Shown: positions 53,663 to 64,000 of the stretch, one piece after another
Layout: each line of letters begins with the position of its first letter
Position numbering within the stretch: position 1 is the first letter of the stretch
NCBI GenBank assembly: GCA_963971535.1
Contig: OZ020594.1
Span: 114,720,418-114,784,417 of the forward strand
Direction of reading: 5' to 3'
Origin: Notolepis coatsorum
Taxonomy: Eukaryota > Chordata > Actinopteri > Aulopiformes > Paralepididae
Length of the DNA: 64,000 nucleotides
The notes under the pieces: model-generated
What the model was told of the DNA's origin: nothing
Database searches by the model: none
What the model saw: only the letters and a program-made list of their open reading frames with translations
Program-made: the position numbers and the translations under genes

Positions 53663-53771
53663 AAATACGGCTAGTCCGGGAGTCGAACTCGCTACCCCAG
53701 ATCCGTGACGCGCACGGTTGTCCCCGATGCCGAAATAGCGTTCGAGGTACGCGGTGAGCTACTGGAGCTCC
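53663..53771 (-). repeat. tRNA-like sequence (SINE head or pseudo-tRNA)
   Basis: The minus strand reads ccagtagctcaccgcgtacc (A-box-like) and, about 55 bp on, gagttcgactcccggacta (B-box-like GTTCGACTCC). The spacing is longer than in a tRNA and acceptor arms do not pair, so it is scored as tRNA-derived repeat. Flanked by two copies of an aacagctgatc-gcgagacagcg block (53501-53521 and 53789-53809). Confidence 0.4.
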
Positions 53772-53892
53772 CCTGCGCTCAAGATTTAACAGCTGATCAG
53801 CGAGACAGCGTTTTGATTTATGAGGTCGCTGAAAGACACTAATTAGTGACATTTGTTTGGTTCACCGTTTCGGAACAATCTGGACCAAGACA

Positions 53893-54588
53893 CGCCAGCA
53901 CCGTCAGGATGAGCGGACGGATCAGGAGCTGCCCAGCACCGTCAAGGAGCGGACGGACCAGGAGGAGCTGCCCAGCACCGTCAGGACGAGCGGACGGACC
54001 AGGAGGAGCTGCCCAGCACTGTCAGGACGAGCGGACGGACCAGGAGGAGCTGCCCAGCACCGTCAGGACGAGCGGACGGATCAGGAGGAGCTGCCCAGCA
54101 CCGTCAGGACGAGCGGACGGACCAGGAGAAGCTGCCCAGCACCGTCAGGATGAGCGGACGGACCAGGAGGAGCTGCCCAGCACCGTCAGGACGAGCGGAC
54201 GGATCAGGAGGAGCTGCCCAGCACCGTCAGGACGAGCGGACGGATCAGGAGGAGCTGCCCAGCACCGTCAGGACGAGCGGACGGACCAGGAGGAGCTGCC
54301 CAGCACCGTCAGGACGAGCGGACGGATCAGGAGGAGCTGCCCAGCACCGTCAGGACGAGCGGACGGATCAGGAGGAGCTGCCCAGCACCGTCAGGACGAG
54401 CGGACGGACCAGGAGGAGCTGCCCAGCACCGTCAGGACGAGCGGACGGACCAGGAGGAGCTGCCCAGCACCGTCAAGGAGCGGACGGACCAGGACGAGCG
54501 GACAGACCAGGAGGAGCTGCCCAGCACCGTCAAGGAGCGGACGGACCACCAGCTGTCCAGCACTGTTTGGATGAGCGGACGGACCAGG
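53893..54588. repeat. 41-bp GC-rich tandem repeat, about 17 units
   Basis: The unit ggaccaggaggagctgccca then gcaccgtcaggacgagcgga c recurs every 41 bp (aggagg at 54001 and 54042). Variants are ggatc/ggacc and short caaggagc units at both edges. Because 41 is not a multiple of 3, each strand frame cycles through all three phases; the plus strand is open in all of them for 240 codons. It lies in the leader of the gag-like gene at 54971. Whether it is translated is unknown. Confidence 0.95.
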
Positions 54589-54970
54589 GAGCCGTCCTGC
54601 GCGCAAGCAGTTTATTGAATAGCGCTCGGACAAGGAGCGCTGTTTGACTTTATTCTTTGAACTTCGAAAAGTCTTCAAACAGTCCCGACAGCGCTGCGCA
54701 ACGAACAGGTATGTAGCGCGCTACCAGGTATATCTTATGGCCATATAAAAAAAACAAATGTGTGCACACAGGGTCAATTGAGAAAAATATAAAAAGGGAA
54801 ATTCCAATGCATTGGTGGTTTTATGGTTGCGCAACCCGTTTGTGTGCATGTGTATGTTTAAGGTTTGGTTAAAACGTTTAACCATGTGATGATTAACTGT
54901 GGGTTTTGTTTATTGTGGTTTAACCAAAGGTACCGTTTCATATTGAATCTGTTGGTCTTATATTGCTGAT

Positions 54971-56160
54971 ATGGATTCTGATAAAGGTGTTCAGAATCCA
55001 GCAGAGTCTAGCGTTATGGTTGTACAGCCCGCCACGGCTGAAACGCATTGTAAAGAACCTTCATTGGTTGAAAGGACTGCAAAACAGTCACAGCCCACAG
55101 TGGCTAAAACACAGTCCGAGGTGGACACAGGTCAAATGACACACAATGTTGATACCGAAGCACAACAGGTCACAAAACGCAAGAGCAAATTAACACCAAA
55201 AGCCCTATTGGATAAAATTGACACATTACATAAATTACATAAATCTAAATTTAACAAGGCTTCTAACTTGCAAAAAACGATTTTGGGGTTAATGCAAAGT
55301 GGATGCAAACAGGAGGTGCAATGCGCATTTATGCAATATCTCCACATATGCAAGGAAGCAGCAGCAAACCAGGAGGCTCTGTTGCCAATAGTACCTCCTG
55401 AGGAAAGGGGAAAACATGACATTTGGTTCAAGGCCAAAATGATCAATGTCAATGACTAAGGATCACATGAATGCATGGACAAAGATTACCAAAACTGTGG
55501 AAAGTGTTAATGAGGATGAGGAGGACGTGCAAAATCGAATTAATCCAAATGACAGCATTTTTTATGTGGAAAGTAAAAGATCTGCTCACAAAGGTCACAC
55601 AAGGTCTGGTACCAGCAGGTCCAGCAGATCTTCTACCTCAGTAGCTCGCTTACAGGCCGAGGCAGATAGAGCTTCACTTGTGATTCGCGCTGCAGCGTTA
55701 AATGATAAACACGCTCTGGAGGAGCAGGAACAGATCCTGAAAAAAGGATAAACACGCTCTGGAGGAGCAGGAACAGATCCTGAAAAAGGATAAACACGCT
55801 CTGGAGGAGTTTAAATACACTCTGGAGGAGCAGGAACAGATCCTGAAAAAGGATAAACACGCTCTGGAGGAGCAGGAACAGATCCTGAAAAAGGATAAAC
55901 ACGCTCTGGAGGAGTTTAAATACGCTCTGGAGGAGCAGGAACAGATCCTGAAAAAGGATAAACACGCTCTGGAGGAGTTTAAATACGCTCTGGAGGAGCA
56001 GGAACAGATCCTGAAAAAGAAAAAGGAAACGATGGAGCTTGATGCACAACTGGCAGCTAGCAACGCAAGACTAGCAGTATTACAATCCCCCAGTCATCAA
56101 GCTCTTTCACTCACACAGTCAGATGGAATGGACTCCTACTACAGGAAAGGAACAAGGTTA
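54971..56160 (+). pseudogene. LTR-retrotransposon Gag-like gene, N-terminal part
   Basis: Frame 1 (54971-55459) encodes LTPKALLDKIDTLHKLHKSK and LLPIVPPEERGKHDIWFKAK, then a frameshift. Frame 2 (55446-55751) continues HMNAWTKITKTVESVNEDEE and SGTSRSSRSSTSVARLQAEA. An extra A in a six-A run at about 55740 shifts again, and frame 3 carries a tandem coiled coil of 14- and 21-residue units (KDKHALEEQEQILK, KDKHALEEFKYALEEQEQILK split) to ETMELDAQLAASNARLAVLQ. Arrangement (helical N-terminus, Ser-rich linker, Glu/Lys coiled coil) matches Gag of fish BEL/Pao-like elements, from family memory. It is interrupted at about 56165 by a LINE; the 3' part is at 60055-60255. Two frameshifts mean no functional Gag. 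Confidence 0.6.
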
Positions 56161-56666
56161 AAGGAAGTTTCAAGTTTCTTTAATAGTTGTCATACAGAAG
56201 TACAGAATACTTTCATACAAAATGCTTCTTACTGTTACACTCCAGAGACTGTGCTAGACAAGATAGTATCAAATAACATAGTATCTCATGTAATTTAGAA
56301 GTAGAAAATGAGGTCACAGTGTTCAGTATAGACATATGTACAATGTTCGATGCAGAGTAGACGTAACTGAGTTACCATATAATATACAATACTATGCAGT
56401 GTACTAATGTACAGTACTATATAGTGCAAAGCAGAAATGGGATGAGGTACAATTTAGGTACAATTTACAGTAAGGTGTACGAGTTGTAGTGCAATCCTTC
56501 ATCAATAAATATAAAGTGTGGGGAGTGGGTGCTACAGTGTGTTTGTTTAAAGTGGGTGTGTGCTATAAAGTGTGTGGAGTGGGTGCTACAATGTGTTTGT
56601 TTAAAGTGAGTGTGTGCGTGTGGATGTGTGTGCTATGTGCGTTTGATGGTTGTTGTTGTGTAGTGT

Positions 56667-58558
56667 TCATTGTTCGTTTAGCAGCCTGATGGCCTGGGGA
56701 TAGAAGCTTCTTCTGAGTCTTTCTGTGCTCGCCTTGAGACTCCGGTATCGCTTGCCTGACCGCAGCAGTTCAAAGAGGCAGTTGTTCGGGTGACTGGAGT
56801 CTTTAATGATTCTCTTAGCCTTGCCCTTGCAACGCTTGTTGTAAATGTTCTGGAGGGTGGGGAGCCCCCCTCCAATTGTGCGTTCGGCTGAACGTGTCAC
56901 TCTTTGTAGTCTGCTTCGGTCTTGTGCAGTGCTATTCCTAAACCAGGAGGTGATGTTGCCAGTCAAGATGCTCTCTATTGTACATGAGTAGAAGTTCTTA
57001 AGGATCTTCTGACTGACTTGGAACTTCCTTAGGCGCCTGAGGAAGTAGAGGCGTTGTCGTGCCTTCTTCACAACACTGTCAATGTGTGTGGTCCATGTCA
57101 AGTCCTCGGATATGTAGGCTCCGAGGTACTTAAAGCTGTTGACTCTCTCAACCGGTGCCCCGTCGATGCTGAGGGGGCTGTAGTCCTTGACCCCCGACCT
57201 CCTGAAGTCCACAATCATCTCCTTTGTTTTGCTGACGTTCAGGGAGAGGCTGTTTTCCTGGCACCATCCCGCCAGGACCTTGACCTCTTCCAGGTAGGCC
57301 CTCTCGTCGTTGGCAGAGATCAGGCCCACCACCACTGTGTCGTCAGCAAATTTGATGATTGTATTGCTACTCCGCTGAGCCACACAGTCGTGTGTGTACA
57401 GGGAGTAGAGGAGGGGACTCAGAACACAGCCCTGGGGGGCCCCTATGTTGAGGGTGATGGATGAGGAGGTGCAGTTGCCTGCTCTCACCACCTGGGGTCT
57501 GCCCGTCAGAAGTCCAAGACCCACTGGCAGAGGTCATAGTTCAAGCCCAGGTCCCTGAGCTTGGCTATGAGTATGGAGGGGACTATGGTATTGAATGCCG
57601 AGCTGTAGTCGATGAATAGCATTCTCACATAGTTCCCCTTCCTCTTGTCCAGGTGTGATGCTGCTGTGTGCAGCACATGGGCTATGGCGTCCTCCGTGGA
57701 CCTGTTGGGGCGGTATGCAAATTGCAGGGGGTGCATCTTCTGGCCGCCTCAGATCTACTCCTATCCAAGCTCCCATCAAAGAGAAGCCGCCTATTCTCAG
57801 TCCTTGCCCCACAATGGTGGAATTAACTACCCATCCCAGTTAGGACAGCCGAATCCCGTCCAATCTTTCGCCGTCGACTAAAGACTCACTTCTTCAACCA
57901 TTATTTGAAATGATAAAAAAAAGAAAAAAAAAGAAAAATCTAACCCCGACTAACCTTAATGTCATGCACTTGTCCTAATAAACTAACCTACACTGTAACA
58001 CGCAACACTTTGATGAACATTGTTACTCAGCTGATAGAGTTATACCCTCTTGCTGTCTTGTCGCACAGAACTTGTAAGTCGCTTTGGATAAAAGCGTCAG
58101 CTAAATGACTAAATGTAAAATGTAAATGTAATGTTGATGGGGAGGGAGGAGCAGATGTAGCCCTTTACTAGCTTCTCAAAGCACTTCATGGCTATGGAGG
58201 TGAGAGCTACAGGGCGGTAGTCGTTGAGGCAAGCAGGCTTGGATTTTTTGGGTACAGGGATAATAGTGGACTTCTTCAGGCAGGTGGGGATGACAGCCTG
58301 TTCTAAGGACAGGTTAAATATGTCAGTGAATACCGGGGCCAGTTGGTCGGCACAGACTTTTAGGACGCGGCCGGGGATGCCCTCCGGACCTGCTGCCTTC
58401 CTGATATTCACTTTTTTAAAGGTCCGCCTCACCTCATGCTCTGTTACCCTGAACACTGAGTCTCCATCAGCAGCAGACCCCCCCCCCCATTGCCATGGCT
58501 TGTGGGCTGGTGTTGTTATTACCAGCATCAAACCTCGCATAGAAGGTATTGAGGTCAT
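56667..58558 (-). pseudogene. LINE ORF: reverse transcriptase with L2 insertion and frameshift
   Basis: The fingers lie in 58109-58558 (KAAGPEGIPGRVLKVCADQL, NDYRPVALTS), then an L2 insertion. Next comes 57506-57736 ([20 protein letters not shown], motif [12 protein letters not shown]), a one-base deletion near 57512, and 56667-57524 (GAPQGCVLSPLLY, FADDTVVVG, and the C-terminus FYPQAIRLLNEQ). All catalytic residues are readable but three disruptions (poly-C slip, insertion, deletion) leave it inactive. Confidence 0.88.
57741..58130 (+). mobile_element. L2-type LINE 3' fragment inside Rex1-like LINE
   Basis: Encodes (with stops) FSVLAPQWWN and SRPIFRRRLKTHFFNHYL, then the UTR tcatgcacttgtcctaataa and the tail cgctttggataaaagcgtca then aaatgtaaaatgtaaatg. 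Same family as 26520-26860. Confidence 0.9.
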
Positions 58559-60038
58559 TTGCTAAGGAGATGTCACTGTTCAGTTTGAGGGAGGCGCCTT
58601 TGTAGTCTGTCATCGTTTTGAGCCCCTGCCACATAGCTCTAGAGTCAGCCTGTTCAAACTGGAGTTCAATTTTATCCTTGTAGCGCCGTTTGGCCTCTGT
58701 CACTGTCCTCCTTACGTTGTATCGCGCCACCTTGTGGTCATTCATGTTGCCTGCCACTAGGCCGTCATTGTATGCTTTGGTGCGCGCTCTCAGAGCTTCA
58801 CGGACGGATTTGTCTACCCAGGGTTTTTGATTTGGGTAAACTCTCATTGTGGTAGTGGGGATTGTTTCTTCCACCAAAGTACGAACATAGTCCAGCACTG
58901 TCTCCGTGTAGACATGAATGTTATCTGTGTCGCGGAACACGCTCCAGTCTGTGCAGTCAAACGCAGCCTGGAGCGTCTCTTCTGATGTCAAATCCCATTT
59001 CTGCACCTCTCGCGAGACTACAGGAGTGCTTTTGATTCTCTGTTTGTACTTTGGTGAAAGGAAAATGGACGCGTGATCTGACTTACCAAAGCCACTAGCA
59101 GAATGAGCCTTGTATCCACCCTTGAATTGCGTGTAACAGTGATCTAGGATGTTACCGCCTCTGGTGTTACAAGTCACATGCTGATAGAAGTCAGGTAATA
59201 CCTTTCTCAGATTGGCGCTATTGAAATCACCCACCACTATGATGGCGGCGTTAACGTTCGCTGCCTGGAGTTTGTTTACCTCGTCGTGGAGCCTGGAGAG
59301 CGTGGCACTATTGCTGGCTTGCGGTGGAATATACACTCCTACAAGGATGATCGCCGTTAACTCCCTCGGGAGGAAGAAAGGACGACACTTGATGGTTATA
59401 TATTCCAGGTCTGGGCAGCAGTGGTTCGATAATTCCTTCACGTTAGCTGGATCGCTCCAATTGTTGTTAAACATGAAGGCAATACCTCCTCCACGTTGTT
59501 TGCCGGACAATGCTGATCTGTCCTTGCGGCGGATGAAGAAGTGGTCGGCCGGTTGTATGGCGTGGTCTGGGACGTCCGGCGTCAACCACGTCTCGGTGAA
59601 GCAGAGAACGTTACAGTCTCTAACGTCTCTTTGGTATTGAATCCTTGCTCGGATGTCATCCAGTTTATTGTCAATTGATTGTACATTGGCTAGCAATATA
59701 CTGGGTAGTGGCGTTCGGTGTCGTCTGGATCTCAGCCTGTTACGGATCCCAGCTCTCTTCCCTCGCCGCCTGATGATTCCTTTGTTCCTGGGGTCAGGAT
59801 CTGGTCCCATTGTTCTGAGAATCTCCATAGGCCATTGCTGCGGTTCGGAAAGCTGATTCAGGGAGTAATCCAATCGGTAAGTTTCCCGTAATCCGATGTC
59901 TATAAGTGACTGACGGTCATACACATTAAATGCACCTACTGTTGGTACAGACAAAACTCTTAAAACTATAAATATTAACAAAAGTAAGCACAATCTCGAC
60001 GGAGCGAACAGACAGGCGACCGGGCATAGCGGCGCCAT
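58467..60038 (-). pseudogene. LINE ORF: N-terminus and APE endonuclease
   Basis: 523 codons. A hydrophobic N-terminus (LCLLLLIFIVLRVLSV) precedes a basic linker (RRRGKRAGIRNRLRSRRHR) and the APE-type endonuclease: ANVQSIDNKLDDI, CFTETWL, GGIAFMFNN, VGVYIPPQ, VVGDFNSANL, and GKSDHASIF with the catalytic Asp-His. The linker after it (YPNQKPWVDKSVREAL) matches the copy at 14368. Reading fails in the poly-C/G tract at about 58478-58491, after which the frame resumes as GGGSAADGDSVFRVTEHEVR (58109-58558). The first Met is adjacent to the 5' end of the element, so this is probably the natural start. Confidence 0.85.
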
Positions 60039-60050
60039 CTTGTTAATCCC
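60035..60050 (-). promoter_or_regulatory. Possible YY1-like site at LINE 5' end
   Basis: The minus strand reads aacaagatggcgccgc at the element start, containing AAGATGGCG, the core of the YY1 site that positions transcription at the start of mammalian L1. The initiator Met of the ORF lies within it. The function is inferred by analogy. Confidence 0.35.
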
Positions 60051-60054
60051 TCAG

Positions 60055-60255
60055 TCACTCTCAATCCTCATGTAAAAGAATATACATCACTACCACAGCA
60101 ACCATCTATGCAACCACCAGAACTGCAGCAACCATCTGCACAGCAATCATATGTGCAACAACCATCACTATGGAAACCACAAGCTATGCAACAGCAACAA
60201 GCACCTATTCAACAACCACCACCCTGGCAAATACAACAACCTATGCACTTGATGC
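60055..60255 (+). pseudogene. Gag-like gene, C-terminal Pro/Gln-rich part
   Basis: After the LINE the frame resumes with LNPHVKEYTSLPQQPSMQPP, then repeated QQP units (SYVQQPSLWKPQAMQQQQAP) and ends WQIQQPMHLMQL-stop. Composition suits the tail of Gag. No protease or reverse transcriptase follows, so the element is truncated or a gag-only relic. Confidence 0.5.
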
Positions 60256-63200
60256 AGCTGTAGTACTTTCCTGAGCTATTTGTTCTGATATAATCAGAAC
60301 CTAATATCTAATCTGCTCTGCGTTGTGTTTAAAACCTTTAAAGCCCTGGAAAGTACTTTAAACAAAGACCTGGGAGGTCTTTGTTTGACGACAAGCGGCA
60401 CAGGAGAAATGGAGAGGAGGTAGTTATTTCAAACGTAGTGGTTTATTAAAATCCACAAAATCATACAAAAATTATCTGTTTCAATTAAAATAAAGAACGC
60501 TATAGTTGTGATCACGAGACACTATGCCGTCTGCGATCCCAACTAGACTAAGAAAGTAGATTGTTCAATTGTAGTTGTTGAGTTGTCTTTGTTCTCTGGC
60601 TGATGAACAAAGCAAAGGTCTGTTCTCCCTCCAAAATGTTCTTCTTTGTTCAGTCTCCTCTCTGCCGGTCGTCGTCTCCTGTGTGAAGAGATGGGTGTGG
60701 TTTCTTGGCGGTTTCGTTTCAGAGTCTTCCCTCGACATCGTCACCACACCCCCTCTTATATCCCAAAAGCCTGGAGTCTCTGAGTGACGTCACCAAAGTG
60801 ACATCATCAAATGTTTTCCTCCAATCCCAGGCCTACTAAGTTTGGATGTTAAATTGGGGGTTGGCTTCACCGCCAACTCTATACTTTCCTTTGTTTTCCA
60901 GTCAAAGAACAAACACCGTCTAACAACTTAATACTTGGGTTATTGATCTCACAATATATATATTTTAATTGCCCTTGATTACATAAACACAGAGATATCA
61001 TAATTGAGCACATTCTGTTACCATTAAGCCTAATTTCACCTTAAGTGAAACTAATTTTACATTGCAGGGGATTTAAGTCTGTAATAGTCTGCTGACTTTC
61101 AGTGAAATAGCTAACAGGCCTAATCATTCATTTAACTTACATCAATCTCTTTTATACAGTTTAGTATGCAACATATTTAAGTATTTTCCAATGTAGATTC
61201 AAAACGTGACCTAATTTCAAACTCTGTGTTTCCCCGTCATAAACCTGACGTACATTATATCATTAGATTCAAGATTATGTCCACAATAAAACATGATTTT
61301 CTATAGTTCATATTAAATTAATCCAAGTATACTAATAGTAATTTAAACATGTACTTTGTTACAGAGAATGGAGACCCTTTCTCCTCCTCCTGACAGCTGC
61401 AGGACCTGGGGCACAAGGTGTCGGTTTCCTGTCCTATAATCAGTCACAGGACCAGTTTAACAACCTTTTATCTAGTGTTCTGCAGCTGCCAGGGACTGTA
61501 TGCAAATGACCTCCTGTGGTGCTCCCCCGGTCTCTGTTACCACACACACACACACACACACACACACTCTAATCTTGTCCCTCAGGACACATAAGGTTTC
61601 ATAATAGTGACATGATTATACAAGCCTAAAACACATTATTTTGATTTGAACACCAGTTTCAGACCTTTTCTAGTAGGAATAAGATTCAATGAGGTTTAGG
61701 ATTTATGTTCTTATCAAAAACGACTACAGTTTCCACACTCGGATAGTTTAACTATCCTTAATTATGTCAAACATAGATCCTAACTTCTGCTTACTACTAC
61801 CTGGATAAGAATTAAGACATTTTAAATCATACTTGGATAAAATACATACGGTTTCCCACACTCGGATCCTAAAAATCAACACCACATTCTTTTTCTACAT
61901 CTCTTTCTTATGTATAATTATAAACTCAAACATCTTTATTTGCAGTCCATTCTAATTATTGTGCAGTGTGCAGTCTTTGACACGCTTTTTCGTACCAGGA
62001 TCAATTTCCACTGGTTTCCACTGTGGGTTGTCAAATTCTGACTTGGAGCAGTGAGAAGGGGGGGGGGGGTCAATGTTTTCTAGATTGACCTGGCCCCCTC
62101 CTTATTTCTCAGAGCTGGTTCACGACTGCTGAATGCTCAAACCAACTCTGGGAGGTGGAATTAGACATCATCCCACCCCGTCTTCTGTCGAGACCTCGTG
62201 CCTCGTGCTGAACTCTATAGGGGTATGACCCCCTGCTGTATTGCCGGTTCAGTTGAACCAGGAGCTCTTTCCTCGGGTGTCAGTTGCGTCGCTCTCAGGT
62301 GAGGTGATTAGATCTCCCATCGGTCGCTGTCCCAGCTGTGAGGAGGTCGTCGCTGGCTGCTCAACCCCCGTTGACCCTCGGATTAGTGGAAGAGGTTTAC
62401 TTCTCCCCCCTCCGCCTGGTCGTTGATAGGGGCGATAGCAGCTCCACCCTTTCGCTTGTTGACACCCTGGTCAATTGCTAAGGCCTTGCAGCCTGTCTGT
62501 TGACAGCCGGAGTTGTTGATGAGGCCTAGCAGCCTGTCTCCTCGTAGATTGCCTGTCGTTTGGCCTCTCTCGTTAAACACACATCTTCCACATTCTCTGT
62601 CAGCCTCTATTATGCCGTCAGAGTCCCCCACAAGCCAATTATCAATTGCACATGTCCACACCCTACACAAAGACTATTTGGCCAATAGCAACCAAAACCT
62701 ACTGAGCTTATCAATGTACAGAGAATCATGCTTCCCAACACTTTCACCAATCACGACACACCCCCAGATCCTAGATCCGGATTTTTAATGGGCGGAGAAC
62801 AAAAATCCATGAACCAGCTCTAGTCCATTCACTTTGTTCCCAGTCCATTATATAGACATATACTACCCAGTCCTGATGTGTCGAGATCACTCCCAGCTTG
62901 TCAGGTACCCTAAGAAAAAATATAGAAAAGAATAAAAAAAAACAAAGAAAAAACATGCCCAAAACAATAATTGAAAACAATAAACCAAACTTGTGAGCAT
63001 CTCTTTTTTCAACTCACTCTTAGAAACAAAATTAACCTATTAACTAGGGGCGTATTCACCCCTGTATTAACTAAGAACCAAAAATGGAAAAATCAAATGA
63101 ATAAACAAAATGAATGCTCCCGGCCTAAGTCAGGAATTGCTCGTAACCCACTAGAAAAGAGAAAAAATATGTAGAAATAAAAATAAACACCTATATCTAT

Positions 63201-63568
63201 TACTCATGATGGTTGATGTCCATCTATCAATATCATAAAAACCTAGGAACAACTATGGGTCTTTTTAATTTCTTAATCATGCAGTCCACCCTTTGACCAA
63301 TCTGAATGTTGACCAAGCATGGATAATCTACTGACCACTATCTGCCGCAGTGTCACATCATCACACTGTCTAATATTGAATACCTAATATTAACTGTTTA
63401 ACATGATTTGATTTTCCTGTTAGTCCGATTAGTTCACAAATCCGTCAGTTACTTCATCACGCCATATTAGTCACACAACCATTTTAGTAACTTCCACTCA
63501 TAACCTAATCACCTAACCCCTCTATTTATTTTTTATTCTATTTTTATTCTAATCAGGAGTATATATTT
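60256..63568. other. Non-coding interval, no gene recognised
   Basis: Only short random frames. It holds a (CA)n tract at about 61541-61567, a poly-G run at about 62060-62069, and cccacactcggat-type short repeats at about 61735 and 61858. LTR sequence of the flanking elements may lie here but no matching pair or boundary is visible. Confidence 0.5.
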
Positions 63569-64000
63569 TTATTCTGCCGGTGGCCTCTGCAGACATGACC
63601 TTTGAAAATGACCTTTCAGTCCACAGATCCAGCAAACCTGTCCTTGTTCCCTTGGTTGTGGGACCCTGTGGCCCGTCCGCCTGTGATCGGATGGCCCTGG
63701 GGTCATCAGGCCCAGAGCATGTCCTTGCTGTCTGCCATCACCGCCATGGGTCCCTGGAGCCTGTTCTGGGGAGAAAGCCACGTACCTATTTGGTTCAGTC
63801 ACAGTTCTTTGAGCCTGTTGTTGGGAGGGGCCCGCTATCTGTCCGGGCAACGGGGCACACGGCATTGCTTGATCACGGCGGCATAACTCCGACGCCCGAA
63901 GCATGATCTCAATAGCTGTACCATCTAACAGTACAGTCTTTCTCGCCAGTTCTTGTTCCAGTCTCTGAGTCTCGTGTGCGGCTTGACCGATCTCCAGCTG
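63569..64000 (-). pseudogene. Partial Gag with CCHC zinc knuckle (Gypsy/retrovirus-like)
   Basis: The minus-strand frame is open from the window edge (ETQRLEQELARKTVLLDG) to a stop at 63569. The middle is Pro/Gln/Gly-rich, and near the C-terminus CWICGLKGHFQRSC fits the CX2CX4HX4C zinc knuckle of Gag nucleocapsid domains, which bind RNA during packaging. The 5' part lies outside the window. No protease or reverse transcriptase is found on the 3' side, so the copy is truncated. Ty3/Gypsy-like or an endogenous retrovirus; not decidable here. Confidence 0.7.

Larger units (their letters stand above)
56165..60050 (-). mobile_element. Near-full-length Rex1/Babar-like LINE
   Basis: Runs from 5' aacaagatggcgccgc (about 60050) through endonuclease and reverse transcriptase to the 3' end cttgaaactt at 56165. 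It splits the gag-like gene and is itself split by an L2 fragment (57741-58130). Family assignment rests on resemblance to 14353-16961. Confidence 0.9.

Noticed and set aside
56165..60050. Target duplication of the Rex1-like LINE in gag
   Set aside because: No convincing repeat could be aligned at the two junctions by eye.

Overview
This window reads as a piece of a teleost fish genome. The evidence is a pair of fish-type C2H2 zinc-finger genes (KEEQEELW-type acidic leader exon followed by GEKPFSCSVCGKGF fingers) set in dense transposon sequence of kinds typical of fish: Rex1/Babar-like, L2-like and L1/Tx1-like LINEs, V-type and other tRNA-derived SINEs, hAT, piggyBac-like and other TTAA-target DNA elements, and BEL/Pao LTR elements. 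No rRNA or functional tRNA gene, CRISPR array or prokaryotic operon is present. The species cannot be fixed from sequence alone.

Layout. 1-2.8 kb: last exon of minus-strand zinc-finger gene ZNF-A. Three further minus-strand exons (17809-17953, 27830-27969, about 29571-29730) fit it in splice phase, so its introns probably span 1-30 kb. 3-10 kb: LINE debris, a piggyBac-like element with TTAA ends, and a hAT element with a BED-finger exon. 10.3-14 kb: a 3.66-kb hAT element holding a TTAA element with a small hAT inside it, plus a long-TIR TTAA element that encodes a P2X7-like cysteine-rich protein. 14.3-17 kb: a Rex1-like LINE with an intact 705-codon frame. 18.1-24.7 kb: a stack of DNA transposons nested at least five deep. 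25-26.5 kb: an L1/Tx1-type fragment between 61-bp direct repeats. 27-35.3 kb: LINE copies, a 224-bp ATT microsatellite and a SINE with a perfect 13-bp duplication. 35.7-37.1 kb: truncated piggyBac-like and TTAA elements.

38.7-45.5 kb: a complete, apparently young BEL/Pao element on the minus strand. It has near-identical LTRs, a tRNA-Tyr primer site and 5-bp target duplications, but reverse transcriptase, RNase H and most of integrase are deleted. 46.5-50.4 kb: a second zinc-finger locus (ZNF-B), a direct duplicate of 0.4-2.8 kb. Its 3' flank has grown into a satellite of about 44 copies of a 38-bp unit; the ZNF-A locus still has one unit. 50.5-53.1 kb: a broken ZBED/SCAND3-like hAT transposase. 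53.9-56.2 kb: a 41-bp GC-rich tandem array and a degenerate LTR-retrotransposon gag. The gag is split by a near-full-length Rex1-like LINE (56.2-60.05 kb), which is itself split by an L2 fragment. 60.3-63.5 kb: no gene recognised. 63.57 kb to the end: a partial CCHC-knuckle gag on the minus strand.

The host contribution is small: one zinc-finger gene with four candidate exons and the terminal exon of a paralogue. Almost everything else is mobile-element sequence. Paired copies of the same element give empty-site comparisons that support many of the nested boundaries.
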